Positions 38,028 to 47,746 are shown, counted from the first letter of the stretch. The stretch: 64,000 bases of DNA from Saprospiraceae bacterium (GCA_016722295.1 JADKGL010000026.1:575294-639293); one strand, 5' to 3'. Numbers and translations: made by a program. The notes: a model not told the origin generated them from the sequence alone.

Positions 38028-39230
38028 CTATTCCTTCACTAATTTATATTTTTGACCATCTGGGAATTTGAGAAAAAGAATTCCATTTGGTGCTGTTGAT
38101 AAGTCTATTGAATTATTTTCTTCAGTTAAATACTTGGTAATATAAATTTTTCCAGCGACATCACTGACCATGACTTGCAAAGGTTCTTTAATTAAAATAG
38201 ATACAGTGTTAGATGTAGGATTTGGATAAATTTTGTATTTTATTTTCTCTGATTGTAAAACTGTATTTGCATTCACTATGGAGGTAGATCTTACACATAA
38301 GACATACAATGCTGTGCTTTTGGCTTCTTGAGTCGTTATTCCAAAATTTGTATCAAAATACCAAGCGCGAGTTGCCTGATTATTCTGAGTTGTAGATGAC
38401 CACAATTTTCTAATGTCTGCCAATGGAAATGCGATTCGATCGAGACATGGCATGAACTCTTTTACCATATGAATAGAATGCAATTCTTTAATATTTGGAA
38501 GTCTCCAATCATTATAATTTCCAAGAGAAAGTTGTTCACTAAAAGCAAGTGCATTTTCCCATGTCATTGGATTATTACTTATTTTTCTTTGCCACATAAG
38601 CCCTGTCAATGAGTCCACCACGACATCGTCATCAATAACTTCAAATCTTTTTTGTAAGCTAATATTTTCTTTAATATTCCTCACGGCTCTTGCATGATAC
38701 CTTTTGGTTCCACCTGCAGAAATTGTCTCTGACTTTAAATGATTTCCGATACCTCCACCTGCATTAGACACCCATACTCTGCTGTTGTCATTAACTTGTA
38801 GATCTGAAGTCCACCAATACTCAGCATTGCTTTTTGTAAAGTAAGTAGTATTCAAAGCTGGATTGTTTACTTGTAAGTTTTGAATACTGTATATTTCAAA
38901 AGCGATAGGCAATCTCCAATCTGTGAAAGAACCTAAAGTAAGCGAGTCAGCATATTGTAAAGCTGAACTATGTGTCATCTCTCCTCCATCGACTTTTTGC
39001 CACATCAGGCCAGTTATTTTATCTGTAATTGTTCCATCAAGATTATCGATTAACTCAGGGGCATTGATTGTATAGTCACTATCTTCTCCGAGCGTGTCTG
39101 TATAACTTTTGGATTGACCAGTATCTGGAAGTTTATCCAATACTTTTTTTATGGACTGCGATTGCAATTGATGTACAAAAACAACAAAAAGTAAAATAAT
39201 ATATTTCCTACAGTAAAAATTGAATTGCAT
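38028..39230 (-). CDS. Secreted DUF1566 (Lcl-like) protein with T9SS sorting domain
   Basis: A 400-aa exported protein with a signal peptide (~1-24). Two tandem DUF1566 domains follow, each with the signature TGLMWQ...W..AL.....L......DWRLP: TGLMWQKVDGG...FTDWRLP near residues 75-110 and TGLMWQRKISN...YNDWRLP near 205-245. The C-terminus is a T9SS sorting domain (IYPNPTSNTVSILI... APNGILFLKFPDG). It is the last gene of a four-gene operon of exported proteins, 9 bases after the YHYH gene. DUF1566 occurs in adhesin-like and collagen-like surface proteins; binding rather than catalysis is likely. Confidence 0.86.
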   Translation of the reverse strand: MQFNFYCRKYIILLFVVFVHQLQSQSIKKVLDKLPDTGQSKSYTDTLGEDSDYTINAPELIDNLDGTITDKITGLMWQKVDGGEMTHSSALQYADSLTLGSFTDWRLPIAFEIYSIQNLQVNNPALNTTYFTKSNAEYWWTSDLQVNDNSRVWVSNAGGGIGNHLKSETISAGGTKRYHARAVRNIKENISLQKRFEVIDDDVVVDSLTGLMWQRKISNNPMTWENALAFSEQLSLGNYNDWRLPNIKELHSIHMVKEFMPCLDRIAFPLADIRKLWSSTTQNNQATRAWYFDTNFGITTQEAKSTALYVLCVRSTSIVNANTVLQSEKIKYKIYPNPTSNTVSILIKEPLQVMVSDVAGKIYITKYLTEENNSIDLSTAPNGILFLKFPDGQKYKLVKE

Positions 39231-39239
39231 ATTTCTAAA

Positions 39240-40826
39240 TTATTTAACAAACACCTTTCTAGACCAAGACTTATCAATACTTCTGATAGAAACTAAAAAT
39301 ACACCAGTCTTCAAATTACTTACATCAATACTCTCGACAAACTTATTATATCTCAACAATAAATTTCCTTGAATATCGAATAGCTCAATCGATTTTATAT
39401 CCTTTGGAACTATTTTTTGGTTCAACTCCAGAACAATGGAATTCTTTGATGATTGAAAAGAAATTTTAAACTCTGCCTCATTAGATTTATCTAGGGTAGA
39501 TGTAGTTATTTTACACAATGGACTTCCAGTATAGTATTGTGTGTTTGTTCCATTTGGTGAAATAAAATTGTATGTAAATTTTCCTTCATTTGTCCATGAA
39601 TAATCCACGGCATAATTCTGATTATTTAATTTGTAGCTAAGATTGTAACCATTACCATTTGGATTGGGGACACAATCTGTAATTGTTGCGCCATTCAGCG
39701 GTGTCAGTGCAGGTCTCACGCCTTTTGAGCGTGGCTGTGGGACCAATTCTTTATCTATACTCTCTGTCACTTTACCATACATTCTTGCGATCATATATGG
39801 TTTTTCGGAGGTGCCATGATAATGGTAGGTGCCATCAGTACCGATATGGCCATGATTGATATCTAATGCTTTCATAGGAGATCCATCTGGTTCGACACTG
39901 CCATAAACTGCATAGCCATCCAGTCCATAAGCTATAGGTAAAGTTTTTTTGGTTTGATTTAATGTATGTAAATGCAGTGGCGCAATGTGGTAGTGATAAT
40001 CATCAGCCCTACCACTATGTCCGCCATAGATATCGAGTTGACCATCTACAAGTGCATCGATTCCAGTATTTGTATAAGGATTGAATATTGGAATTCCATT
40101 AGATGCCAACGCTATGGCACCGCGCAAAAAATGTTGACTATCTACTGGAATAGGATTAGATGATGGCTCAGGATTTAATGGTATCTGCCAAGAATTAGTT
40201 CCAACATAACATTGTGGAATGGGCACTTGTTGTTGCCAGCTTGTGATCCCTTTCATCATCGTATGATCTGGAATTCCATTGGATTCAACATAAAAATAAT
40301 TCTGATCCCAGAATGTATTGATTTTGGGTTTGAAAGGTTTGAATGCCTCATCGATGACGTTTGGATCTGTACCGAAAAGTGTTTTATATTTAAAAGCCAT
40401 GAGTCCTAAAAAAATCACTAAAATACTTGTCACCATTGCCCATCGATGTGAAAAATATCTATAAAAATTGAAGAATAATCCAATCATGACTAAAAGTGCA
40501 ATGAAGAACAAAATTCTTAATTTACTATTGGTTTGATTTTGATACTCTGCGTTTAAATTTTGAATCGAATTGATTCGTTGTAAAAGATAACTTTGATCTT
40601 CTTTGCAAAAACTTGTAAATGGAAAATGCTCTACAGTATGGTCTACTTTTTCTAGATAAATTTCACTATCTTTGTTAAGTAGAAATGAGGCTTCCACTGT
40701 CTTTTCAGGTGAAAGTAGAACCCATTTTCTGAGTACTGTTGTAGAATGATCATGATGTGAATGTCCAAAAATAGAGGACCCTATGAATAAATAAAATAGA
40801 ATGCTAAAAAATATTTTGTGATTCAT
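39240..40826 (-). CDS. YHYH-domain secreted protein with T9SS sorting domain
   Basis: A 528-aa protein. A signal peptide (~1-21) is followed by a His-rich start (GHSHHDHS). Two hydrophobic helices lie at about residues 103-143 (FFIALLVMIGLFFNF; VTSILVIFLGLMAF). The YHYH domain follows (about 165-370), with repeated HYH motifs: ADDYHYHIAPLHLH and IGTDGTYHYHGTSEKPY. The tail is a T9SS sorting domain (LFDIQGNLLLRYN... LKTGVFLVSIRS). The His clusters suggest metal binding. Internal membrane helices in a T9SS substrate are unexpected. It sits 12 bases downstream of a purple-acid-phosphatase-like gene. The YHYH family has no assigned activity. Confidence 0.87.
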   Translation of the reverse strand: MNHKIFFSILFYLFIGSSIFGHSHHDHSTTVLRKWVLLSPEKTVEASFLLNKDSEIYLEKVDHTVEHFPFTSFCKEDQSYLLQRINSIQNLNAEYQNQTNSKLRILFFIALLVMIGLFFNFYRYFSHRWAMVTSILVIFLGLMAFKYKTLFGTDPNVIDEAFKPFKPKINTFWDQNYFYVESNGIPDHTMMKGITSWQQQVPIPQCYVGTNSWQIPLNPEPSSNPIPVDSQHFLRGAIALASNGIPIFNPYTNTGIDALVDGQLDIYGGHSGRADDYHYHIAPLHLHTLNQTKKTLPIAYGLDGYAVYGSVEPDGSPMKALDINHGHIGTDGTYHYHGTSEKPYMIARMYGKVTESIDKELVPQPRSKGVRPALTPLNGATITDCVPNPNGNGYNLSYKLNNQNYAVDYSWTNEGKFTYNFISPNGTNTQYYTGSPLCKITTSTLDKSNEAEFKISFQSSKNSIVLELNQKIVPKDIKSIELFDIQGNLLLRYNKFVESIDVSNLKTGVFLVSIRSIDKSWSRKVFVK

Positions 40827-40838
40827 ACAATTTATTAA

Positions 40839-42545
40839 TTAAATGCGAATAATTTTTCCAGATGCAATGATACCTTTTTCATCCATCAATTTGTAAAAAT
40901 AATTTCCAACTGGACATTTATTTCCTCGTTGATCTATGCCATCCCATATCACCTCATATTTTCCATTTTGAATAGTACTACCGAAAATTAAATTATTTAT
41001 ATAATTCCCATTTTCATCATAGATATCTAGAGTTACTTTTGAGGAATTCAAAAGTTCAATTGAGATTCTTGTTTCTGTATTCGAAGGATTAGGATAAACC
41101 AATTCATTATAATAGTCGCGATTCCAAAGTATAGTAGAACTAGTACTTAATGTATCATAACAATCATTCTTCTTGATAAAATAAGTAGCTGCAACATCTT
41201 TATTTTTTCGAGTTGCAGTTTCGTTTATTGCCGAATACGCTCTTACATATTCGATCTTGACTTCGGATGCTTGAACATTGATACGAAGATGTCCTGAATT
41301 AGGAAGGATGACACCACTGAGATATCCATAATCTGTTGCTTGATTTGCATTTTGAAAGGATTGATGACTTGGCTGGGGACATTCTTGATAGATCAAACAA
41401 TCTTTCTCTTGCTTGCCAAAGAAATGATCATGCCCATGAAAAAAGGCACTTACTTTATAATCTCTCAACATATCTTTTATAGGTTTGTCCCATCCAGGTC
41501 TGTTGGTGGTAAATCCATAGGTTCCATTCAAATTATATCCTCCCCATTCATAGAGATTTGCAAATTCTATACCCCCACGTCCGTTGGGATCACCGCCGAC
41601 AAGTTGATGGCAAAAAACAAATTTATACAATGATTTATCTTTTTCCAAAGTGGCCTTTAACCAATCATATTGTTTTTTTCCCAAAGTCCATCGCCATCCT
41701 GTATTTGCATCGGGTTTTGGTGAAGTATACCAATAGGGATCCAACACAATAAAAAGTGCATCACCCCATTTCCAAGCATAATAGTTTTCTCTCAATCCTA
41801 CAAAGTTATTATTGGTATCATCACCTGTATAGAAATGATCAGGAATAGGATTCATAAAATATTTTTTACGTTCTTGGGCGTTTATAATTGCAATATTGTT
41901 TGCTGTATTATTTAATGTCCATCCAGCTTCTCCTTCATGGTTGCCAAGTACCATAAAATAAGGTATTGAGTGACCCGCTAACTCATAGAACGATCTCAAA
42001 TATTTGCATCTTGAAATAATGGAATCTCTAGTGATGGCACCAGCACTATTTTTGAGTTTATCTGTCATAATGATATCGCCAAGGTCAATAATAAAATCTG
42101 GATTATCTTCAAGTTGATTCTTTATACATCGGCTGTACACAGCTGTATCAGATTGTTCGTCTAGATGAGGATCTGCTTGGATGACAAATGTAAATTGCTC
42201 TCCTTCACTTTTTTGAGTATGGAATGAATTTGTCTGCCTCATTGTCCAAGCATTGGTGCCATCTAATCTATGCAGAATTCTGTAATAATACAATGTGTTC
42301 TTATTTAATCCTTCGATTTTTATATCTGCTGGGAGTCCTGCACTTGCAAACAGGGTTTGTGTTTTATTGATCAGTTGATCATATTTAATTCCATACTCTA
42401 CATAAAATTCAGTATTTTCTGCAAAGAATAATCTTATTGAAATGGAATTGTCCGTTGGTCTTCCTAAAATCTCTTTATGCAATATGCCTTGAGAGAAAAG
42501 CTGTGATCCAAACACAAGCATGGTGACAAAAATGAGTTTCTGCAT
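40839..42545 (-). CDS. Secreted metallophosphoesterase (purple acid phosphatase-like) with C-terminal FlgD/T9SS-type domain
   Basis: A 568-aa exported phosphoesterase. A signal peptide (~1-18) precedes an N-terminal fibronectin-like domain (~25-105). The calcineurin-like fold then shows VIQADPHLD, DLGDIIM, VLGNHEGEAG, CHQLVGGD and HGHDHFFGK, giving a full dimetal-site set. The C-terminus has VYPNPSNTETRISI and GKYEVIWDGIDQRGNKCPVG, a FlgD-like Ig fold commonly used as a T9SS sorting signal. It lies 2 bases downstream of a paralogous phosphatase gene. It likely releases phosphate from organic substrates outside the cell; the real substrate is unknown. Confidence 0.9.
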   Translation of the reverse strand: MQKLIFVTMLVFGSQLFSQGILHKEILGRPTDNSISIRLFFAENTEFYVEYGIKYDQLINKTQTLFASAGLPADIKIEGLNKNTLYYYRILHRLDGTNAWTMRQTNSFHTQKSEGEQFTFVIQADPHLDEQSDTAVYSRCIKNQLEDNPDFIIDLGDIIMTDKLKNSAGAITRDSIISRCKYLRSFYELAGHSIPYFMVLGNHEGEAGWTLNNTANNIAIINAQERKKYFMNPIPDHFYTGDDTNNNFVGLRENYYAWKWGDALFIVLDPYWYTSPKPDANTGWRWTLGKKQYDWLKATLEKDKSLYKFVFCHQLVGGDPNGRGGIEFANLYEWGGYNLNGTYGFTTNRPGWDKPIKDMLRDYKVSAFFHGHDHFFGKQEKDCLIYQECPQPSHQSFQNANQATDYGYLSGVILPNSGHLRINVQASEVKIEYVRAYSAINETATRKNKDVAATYFIKKNDCYDTLSTSSTILWNRDYYNELVYPNPSNTETRISIELLNSSKVTLDIYDENGNYINNLIFGSTIQNGKYEVIWDGIDQRGNKCPVGNYFYKLMDEKGIIASGKIIRI

Positions 42546-42547
42546 GT

Positions 42548-44212
42548 TTAGTTCTTTTTAATAAGTTTTGTAGAATAAAAGTTGTTTTTTGTTTGATAAG
42601 TAATCATCATCATACCAGAAGGCAATGGGCTGATATCGACTTTGAAATGATTACTTGAGCTATTAATTTTTTCTGAATAAATAATTTTAGAAGTAGCATC
42701 ATATATTCTCAGTATTCCTTCAGATTGATTTTCTGGAAAAACCAAGTTAAAATAATCATTCGTCGGATTTGGAAATACATCTAATGTCGAAGCCATTTCC
42801 GATTCAGTTGCTACCGTGCAATTTCCAATGATATAACTATCCGCAATTTCTCTATTTTTATGCAATCCAGATATAGTATCTTGCGGCAAATAAGCTCTAA
42901 CATAATTGATCTCCATACAATTCTCATTTACACTGATATTAATATGTCCTGATCCATCCAAAACTTTTCCTGTTAATGCATCGCCATTGGCAATGATTCC
43001 AAGACTATATGTCGAATCACTTGCCATAGGGAGAGTCTGATAGATTATTCCATCCAGTGACTCTTTTGCATAAACATGATCGTGTCCCTGTAAATATAAA
43101 TTGACGCCATACCTTACCATGAGTTGATGTATAGGCTCACCCCATCCAGGTCGTTGCAAATCAAACTGATAATTTGTTCCACTATCTCCATTATATCCTC
43201 CCCATTCAAATGCTCTCGCTGTATTGATGCCCCCACGACCTTGACCTCTTGTGTGATGAGCCATGACTATTTTAAATTTTGAATTACTCTGCTCTAATGT
43301 TTTTTTAAACCAATCATATTGAGTCCTCCCCAATGTCCAATCCCAGTTTTTGGGTTTTTCATTGATATCGCAATGTCTGTACACATCCAACACGATAATA
43401 TGAACATCTCCCCACACAAAAGCATAATAGTTTTCAGGTAAGCCAATATTGAAACCTTCTGAAATTTCATTTCCTGTATAAAAATCATTTGGTATTGGAT
43501 TTGGAAAATAATATTTCCTCCAGTTTGTCCCATAGGTTGCGATGTTTGCGCCATTGTTTTGCATCAGATAATATCCATTTTCTCCTTCGTGATTTCCTAG
43601 ACAAAAATAAAAAGGAATAGAATGAGTAATCTTGGACAAGAATGGCAAGTAATCAAGATGAAGGTCCTTCATGTCTGCATCTGTAGTCTCATTGGGTGTG
43701 TGATCATCTCCAAACATATCACCAAGTGAGAACATAAAGTCGGGAGCTTCTATTGCTTGATTCTGTAAACAAATCTCATAGAGTGATTTGATCCCTTTCT
43801 TATCATAGAGATGTTCATCTGCCTCTATTGTAAACTTAAATGAAGCGCCTTTAGCCCTTTGTGTGTGAAATGAAAACTCAGCAGTATTTTGTTGAGATTG
43901 GTTGGGAAACTTGTACTGAAGGATATAATAATATTTCGTATTGGGTAATAAGTCGTTCAATACTACTCTGCTCGGCAAATTTGCTTGACCCAAAAACTCT
44001 TGAGTCGCATAAGAATATGAACCTTTTATCGTACCATATTTTATCACATAGTTAGCAGAACTAGGTGATAAAATACTTACAGTCATCTCATGGTCAGTAG
44101 GTCGAGAAAGTAATATTTGGGGTGTTTGTGCTACAGAAAAATTATGACAAAAAATGAACCCTACCATGTAGATTATAAGGGAATATAATCTCGGTTTTGC
44201 TTCGTAACGCAT
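42548..44212 (-). CDS. Secreted metallophosphoesterase (purple acid phosphatase-like) with T9SS sorting domain
   Basis: A 554-aa paralogue of the next gene downstream. A signal peptide (~1-29) precedes a fibronectin-like N-terminal domain. The phosphoesterase core shows TIEADEHLYD, SLGDMFGDDH, CLGNHEGENG, AHHTRGQG and QGHDHVYAKE. The tail VFPNPTNDYFNLVF... LPSGMMMITYQTK is a type A T9SS sorting domain. It is the first gene of a four-gene operon (two phosphatases, YHYH protein, DUF1566 protein) with gaps of 2, 12 and 9 bases. No Pho-box-like site was recognised upstream. Confidence 0.9.
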   Translation of the reverse strand: MRYEAKPRLYSLIIYMVGFIFCHNFSVAQTPQILLSRPTDHEMTVSILSPSSANYVIKYGTIKGSYSYATQEFLGQANLPSRVVLNDLLPNTKYYYILQYKFPNQSQQNTAEFSFHTQRAKGASFKFTIEADEHLYDKKGIKSLYEICLQNQAIEAPDFMFSLGDMFGDDHTPNETTDADMKDLHLDYLPFLSKITHSIPFYFCLGNHEGENGYYLMQNNGANIATYGTNWRKYYFPNPIPNDFYTGNEISEGFNIGLPENYYAFVWGDVHIIVLDVYRHCDINEKPKNWDWTLGRTQYDWFKKTLEQSNSKFKIVMAHHTRGQGRGGINTARAFEWGGYNGDSGTNYQFDLQRPGWGEPIHQLMVRYGVNLYLQGHDHVYAKESLDGIIYQTLPMASDSTYSLGIIANGDALTGKVLDGSGHINISVNENCMEINYVRAYLPQDTISGLHKNREIADSYIIGNCTVATESEMASTLDVFPNPTNDYFNLVFPENQSEGILRIYDATSKIIYSEKINSSSNHFKVDISPLPSGMMMITYQTKNNFYSTKLIKKN

Positions 44213-44435
44213 AAAAATTAATTTTCTGTATAGACCAAGTGCAATCTGGAAAGTTTAATCTATTTTGGAAAAAAATTATTAAAATATTAAACTTTAAATA
44301 CACTAATTGTTGAAATTAATTTGAATCTACAGAAAATCATAATTTTGTAAAAATTATGTCCATTTGAGTAAAAAATATTTTTTTTTATAAAATTTACAAA
44401 TCACTAAATTTCACCCAAGGATATATTTAATTTCT

Positions 44436-46682
44436 TTAATAATTCAAAGTAAGTCCAAGACCTAAACCCATATCACTGTCATAGTGCGTCCTTATCCCAA
44501 TATTCTTAGTAATGATATAATTTAATCCTAGCATATATTCACTATCGGTATTAAGCATAAAAGCAGCTCGGACACGTTTGGAAACTGGTATATCTTCGCG
44601 ACGCAGTTGCATTCGTAGGTTTCCATCATGATACAATTCTATTTGAGCAATCATCAACATTGGTAATGTATAAGCTAGTCCAATGCTAAATTGACTTCGA
44701 TTATCTTTCGTGTTTTTTTGTCCAAATATATTTTTCTCAGTTTCATTTTGATTTAATTTTCTATAGCGCCAATCAAATCCAATAAAAGGCATTAGCCATT
44801 GCATTTTACCTATGTATCTCCCAATATGTGTTTCGCTTTCGTATCCATGTTTATCATGGTATCCCATTCGCCATTCTGTAGCAAAACTCCAGCGCGTATT
44901 TTGGGCCATTGCCATGCCATCATTTCCGTTGGTGGCAAAATCATTCTGAGCCATGAAATGAAGTTGATTACTTTCTCTTTGTAATTTTTTATAAGCCCAT
45001 TTTTTATCAATTAATAATGGATTTGGTGATTGATCTTGATAACTAAAAACACGATTCATTCCAGCCATCATATGATAGAGAATATGGCAGTGGAAAAACC
45101 AATCCCCTTCTGCATTCGCTTCAAATTCTATTACGTTTGTCTCCATTGGCATGATGTCCAAAACATTCTTTAAAGGTGCATAATCCCCTTGTCCATTTAT
45201 GACGCGAAAATCATGTCCATGCAAATGCATGGGATGTCTCATCATCGAATTATTATACAAAGTGATTCTAATAATCTCACCTTTCTTAATTAAAATTTTA
45301 TCTACTTCTGATAACACTTTGTTGTCCATACTCCAAACATAGCGATTCATATTTCCAGTCAATTCAAAATGCAATTCTCTTACAGGTGCATGACTTGGAA
45401 GCACAGTTTTAGTAGGTGATTTTAACATGGCATAATTTAGTGAACTAATTTTTTTCATCGAATGTATCGCATTTGAACTTTCACCATTTTCCATATCCAT
45501 TTTATGCTCCTTATGCATTTTATCTGCACTTAGTTCAGGATACATCACTGCATTCATATCCATTTGTTGCAAACTCATATTCATCCCCATATCATCCATG
45601 TTTCCATTCATCTTCATCATGCCATTCATCATCTTCATTCCCTTAAAATAATTTAGCTTTGGCAATCGAGTTGCCAATTGCTTTTGACCAGCACCAATAA
45701 AAATAGAAGCTGATTGAGTGCGATCCTCTGCTGTGGCTAAAAATTCATAAGAGGTATTTTCTTTTGGAATTGACAATAGGACATCATAAGTTTCTGAAAC
45801 TGCAATGATCAATCGATCTACTTCAGTTGGCTCGACATCGTTACCATCATTAGCAACAACTGTTATTTTTCCACCTGCATAACTTAGCCAAAAATAAGAA
45901 GATGCACCAGCATTTGAAATTCGCAAACGGATTTGATCTCCCTTTTTGAATTGTGATAATTGGCTTTCATTATTTCCATTGATCAAAAATTTATCATAAT
46001 AAATATCACTTACATCCATAGCCAACATTCGCTTCCATTCATTAATGAACTTTGTTTTAAAATACCCTTTTTGGATCGCTTCTGTATATGATTGTGTACT
46101 TCCTTTCTTAATGGCAAACCAATCGGAAGCATTGTGCAACATCCTATGTACATTTTTTGGATTATAATTCGTCCACTCGCTTAGAATGACTGGCACAGTA
46201 GGTATATCATCAATACCTTTCCTATAGTGAAGATCATCATTTCGTTTTTTTAAAATCAAAGAGCCATACATTCCAATTTGCTCCTGTAGTCCACTGTGAC
46301 TGTGATACCAATGAGTCCCATTTTGTATGATTGGAAATCGATATACATGTGTAGTATTAGGAGCGATTGGCATCTGCGTGAGGTATGGCACACCATCTTC
46401 CTTGTTAGGCACGAATACGCCATGCCAGTGTAGGGAGGTAGATTCCTTGAGTTTATTATGAACTACGATTTCAGCTGTATCACCTTCAGTAAAAGTTAGT
46501 GTTGGCATAGGTATCTGTCCATTAACAGCAATTGCACGTTTTACTTTTCCAGAAAAATTTACTAATGTATCTTTTACAAAGAGATCATAGTGAACAATTT
46601 TTTGCGAGATGAGTACATTGGCGAATAATAGTATGGGAACTATTTGCAACAATTTTTTGTAAATAATTTTTTGATTAGCCAT
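44436..46682 (-). CDS. Multicopper oxidase with Met-rich insert and C-terminal barrel-like domain
   Basis: A 748-aa exported protein of the CopA/cuproxidase type. A hydrophobic N-terminal signal segment (~8-26) is followed by three cupredoxin domains. Copper-binding motifs are all present: HWHG (His85, His87), HWYHSHSG (His124-His129), HPMHLHGHDF, and HCHILYHMMAGM. About residues 345-398 are very Met/His-rich (e.g. MKMMNGMMKMNGNMDDMG), typical of periplasmic copper resistance oxidases. The last 160 or so residues have a beta-barrel-like pattern resembling CopB and end in Tyr. It lies 18 bases downstream of the MauE/DoxX gene, so it belongs to the copper operon. It probably oxidises Cu(I) to Cu(II). 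Confidence 0.9.
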   Translation of the reverse strand: MANQKIIYKKLLQIVPILLFANVLISQKIVHYDLFVKDTLVNFSGKVKRAIAVNGQIPMPTLTFTEGDTAEIVVHNKLKESTSLHWHGVFVPNKEDGVPYLTQMPIAPNTTHVYRFPIIQNGTHWYHSHSGLQEQIGMYGSLILKKRNDDLHYRKGIDDIPTVPVILSEWTNYNPKNVHRMLHNASDWFAIKKGSTQSYTEAIQKGYFKTKFINEWKRMLAMDVSDIYYDKFLINGNNESQLSQFKKGDQIRLRISNAGASSYFWLSYAGGKITVVANDGNDVEPTEVDRLIIAVSETYDVLLSIPKENTSYEFLATAEDRTQSASIFIGAGQKQLATRLPKLNYFKGMKMMNGMMKMNGNMDDMGMNMSLQQMDMNAVMYPELSADKMHKEHKMDMENGESSNAIHSMKKISSLNYAMLKSPTKTVLPSHAPVRELHFELTGNMNRYVWSMDNKVLSEVDKILIKKGEIIRITLYNNSMMRHPMHLHGHDFRVINGQGDYAPLKNVLDIMPMETNVIEFEANAEGDWFFHCHILYHMMAGMNRVFSYQDQSPNPLLIDKKWAYKKLQRESNQLHFMAQNDFATNGNDGMAMAQNTRWSFATEWRMGYHDKHGYESETHIGRYIGKMQWLMPFIGFDWRYRKLNQNETEKNIFGQKNTKDNRSQFSIGLAYTLPMLMIAQIELYHDGNLRMQLRREDIPVSKRVRAAFMLNTDSEYMLGLNYIITKNIGIRTHYDSDMGLGLGLTLNY

Positions 46683-46700
46683 TTTAATAAATTCATATTT

Positions 46701-47201
46701 TTATATTAAATTGAATAACATGAATGCAGCCATAATTATCATTAAAGCATCTTCAATTATCGTTACAATACTCATAGGGAGATGGAATACATCACCTAAG
46801 CAGGCACATTGAATTTGTTGTTTGTTGAGAACTGTTTTCAATACACCGATGATGCTAACAGACATGACAAAGAAGCTCACCGTGTTTATAACTATAGGAT
46901 TAAAATCAATCAAGTATCCGATACCCAGTGCCAATTCTATAAAAGCATAAATATATGCCCAAGAAGGAAATCGACGAGCGAGGATATCATACATGACATA
47001 ACTCTCAGCAAAACCTTTTAGATTCAATAATTTAAAGAATGAGAATACTAGAAAAAATGCTGCCATGAAATGTCTCATCCATTGCATGAGATCAAAATGT
47101 TGATTGTTTATTTGGATTAAAACTGTAGTTAGGGTGATATAAAAAAAGATTAATAATATCGGCTTGTAAGTCTCAAACCAACTTTTGGTTTGTTCGGTCA
47201 T
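46701..47201 (-). CDS. MauE/DoxX-family redox-associated membrane protein
   Basis: A 166-aa inner-membrane protein with four predicted helices (about 12-30, 46-64, 80-100 and 108-125) plus a C-terminal hydrophobic stretch. It shows the MauE/DoxX pattern RHFMAAFFLVFSFFKLLNL and a Cys motif CACLGDVFHLP. MauE proteins help mature periplasmic redox enzymes. Its start overlaps the HMA gene stop by ATGA, so translation is coupled, and the multicopper oxidase gene follows after 18 bases. A role in delivering copper or electrons in this copper module is inferred from context. Confidence 0.88.
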   Translation of the reverse strand: MTEQTKSWFETYKPILLIFFYITLTTVLIQINNQHFDLMQWMRHFMAAFFLVFSFFKLLNLKGFAESYVMYDILARRFPSWAYIYAFIELALGIGYLIDFNPIVINTVSFFVMSVSIIGVLKTVLNKQQIQCACLGDVFHLPMSIVTIIEDALMIIMAAFMLFNLI

Positions 47202-47413
47202 TTCATTATGTTTAATGCAGCGATTTGATATTTTGGATCCAATGCTTTTTGCAATTCTTTTAGTGGGACATGTTTGTCCATTGTAATGGTAGTAGAATGA
47301 TCTTGTAGTGAAACTTCTACATGTGTGACATTATCCACCATTAGTAATGCAGATTTTACTTTAGCCTCACAACTACTGCAAGTCATTCCTGTGATTTGAT
47401 ATTTGTGTACCAT
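47198..47413 (-). CDS. Heavy-metal-associated (HMA) copper-chaperone-like protein
   Basis: A 71-aa CopZ-like ferredoxin-fold domain with the metal-binding motif GMTCSSCEAKV (Cys13 and Cys16), expected to bind Cu(I) in the cytoplasm. The fold is complete (VTHVEVSLQDHSTTITM). It overlaps the MauE gene by ATGA and is first in the HMA - MauE - multicopper oxidase set. No P-type ATPase lies in this window, so the receiving partner is elsewhere. Immediately upstream (stop 4 bases before its ATG) is an odd 30-odd-codon open stretch described in the findings. Confidence 0.92.
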   Translation of the reverse strand: MVHKYQITGMTCSSCEAKVKSALLMVDNVTHVEVSLQDHSTTITMDKHVPLKELQKALDPKYQIAALNIMK

Positions 47414-47746
47414 ATTTTCAAATTTTGTGATTCATTTTTAGAAACCGATTTTCTTCGATGAGTTCAAATTCATATACATCAAGACGCTCTAAGAGTTTTT
47501 GTTTTTATGCTGCATTCAAAGGTTTGCTTAAGTTTTTACTTTCCCCTTACTCATCTGAGTTTTTATGTAAAATTCAAGTTTTTCCTACACAGATATTAGG
47601 ATAATTATATTGTGATTACCAGACTTATTTATTGAATCATTAGGTCATTGAATCTCACTAGAAGATCAATAATACTGAAACTTAAATAGGACTATTAATT
47701 GCGATACAATGAGTAGCTTCCTACAAAATTTTTTAAAATCTAGTGA
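47414..47746. other. Intergenic region between HMA and diheme peroxidase genes
   Basis: About 330 AT-rich bases. The part next to the HMA gene (about 47418-47515) reads as a protein-like open stretch on the minus strand, ending KMNHKI and a TGA at 47418-47420. It has no intact start in the sequence as given. The rest shows no feature I can name. Confidence 0.4.
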
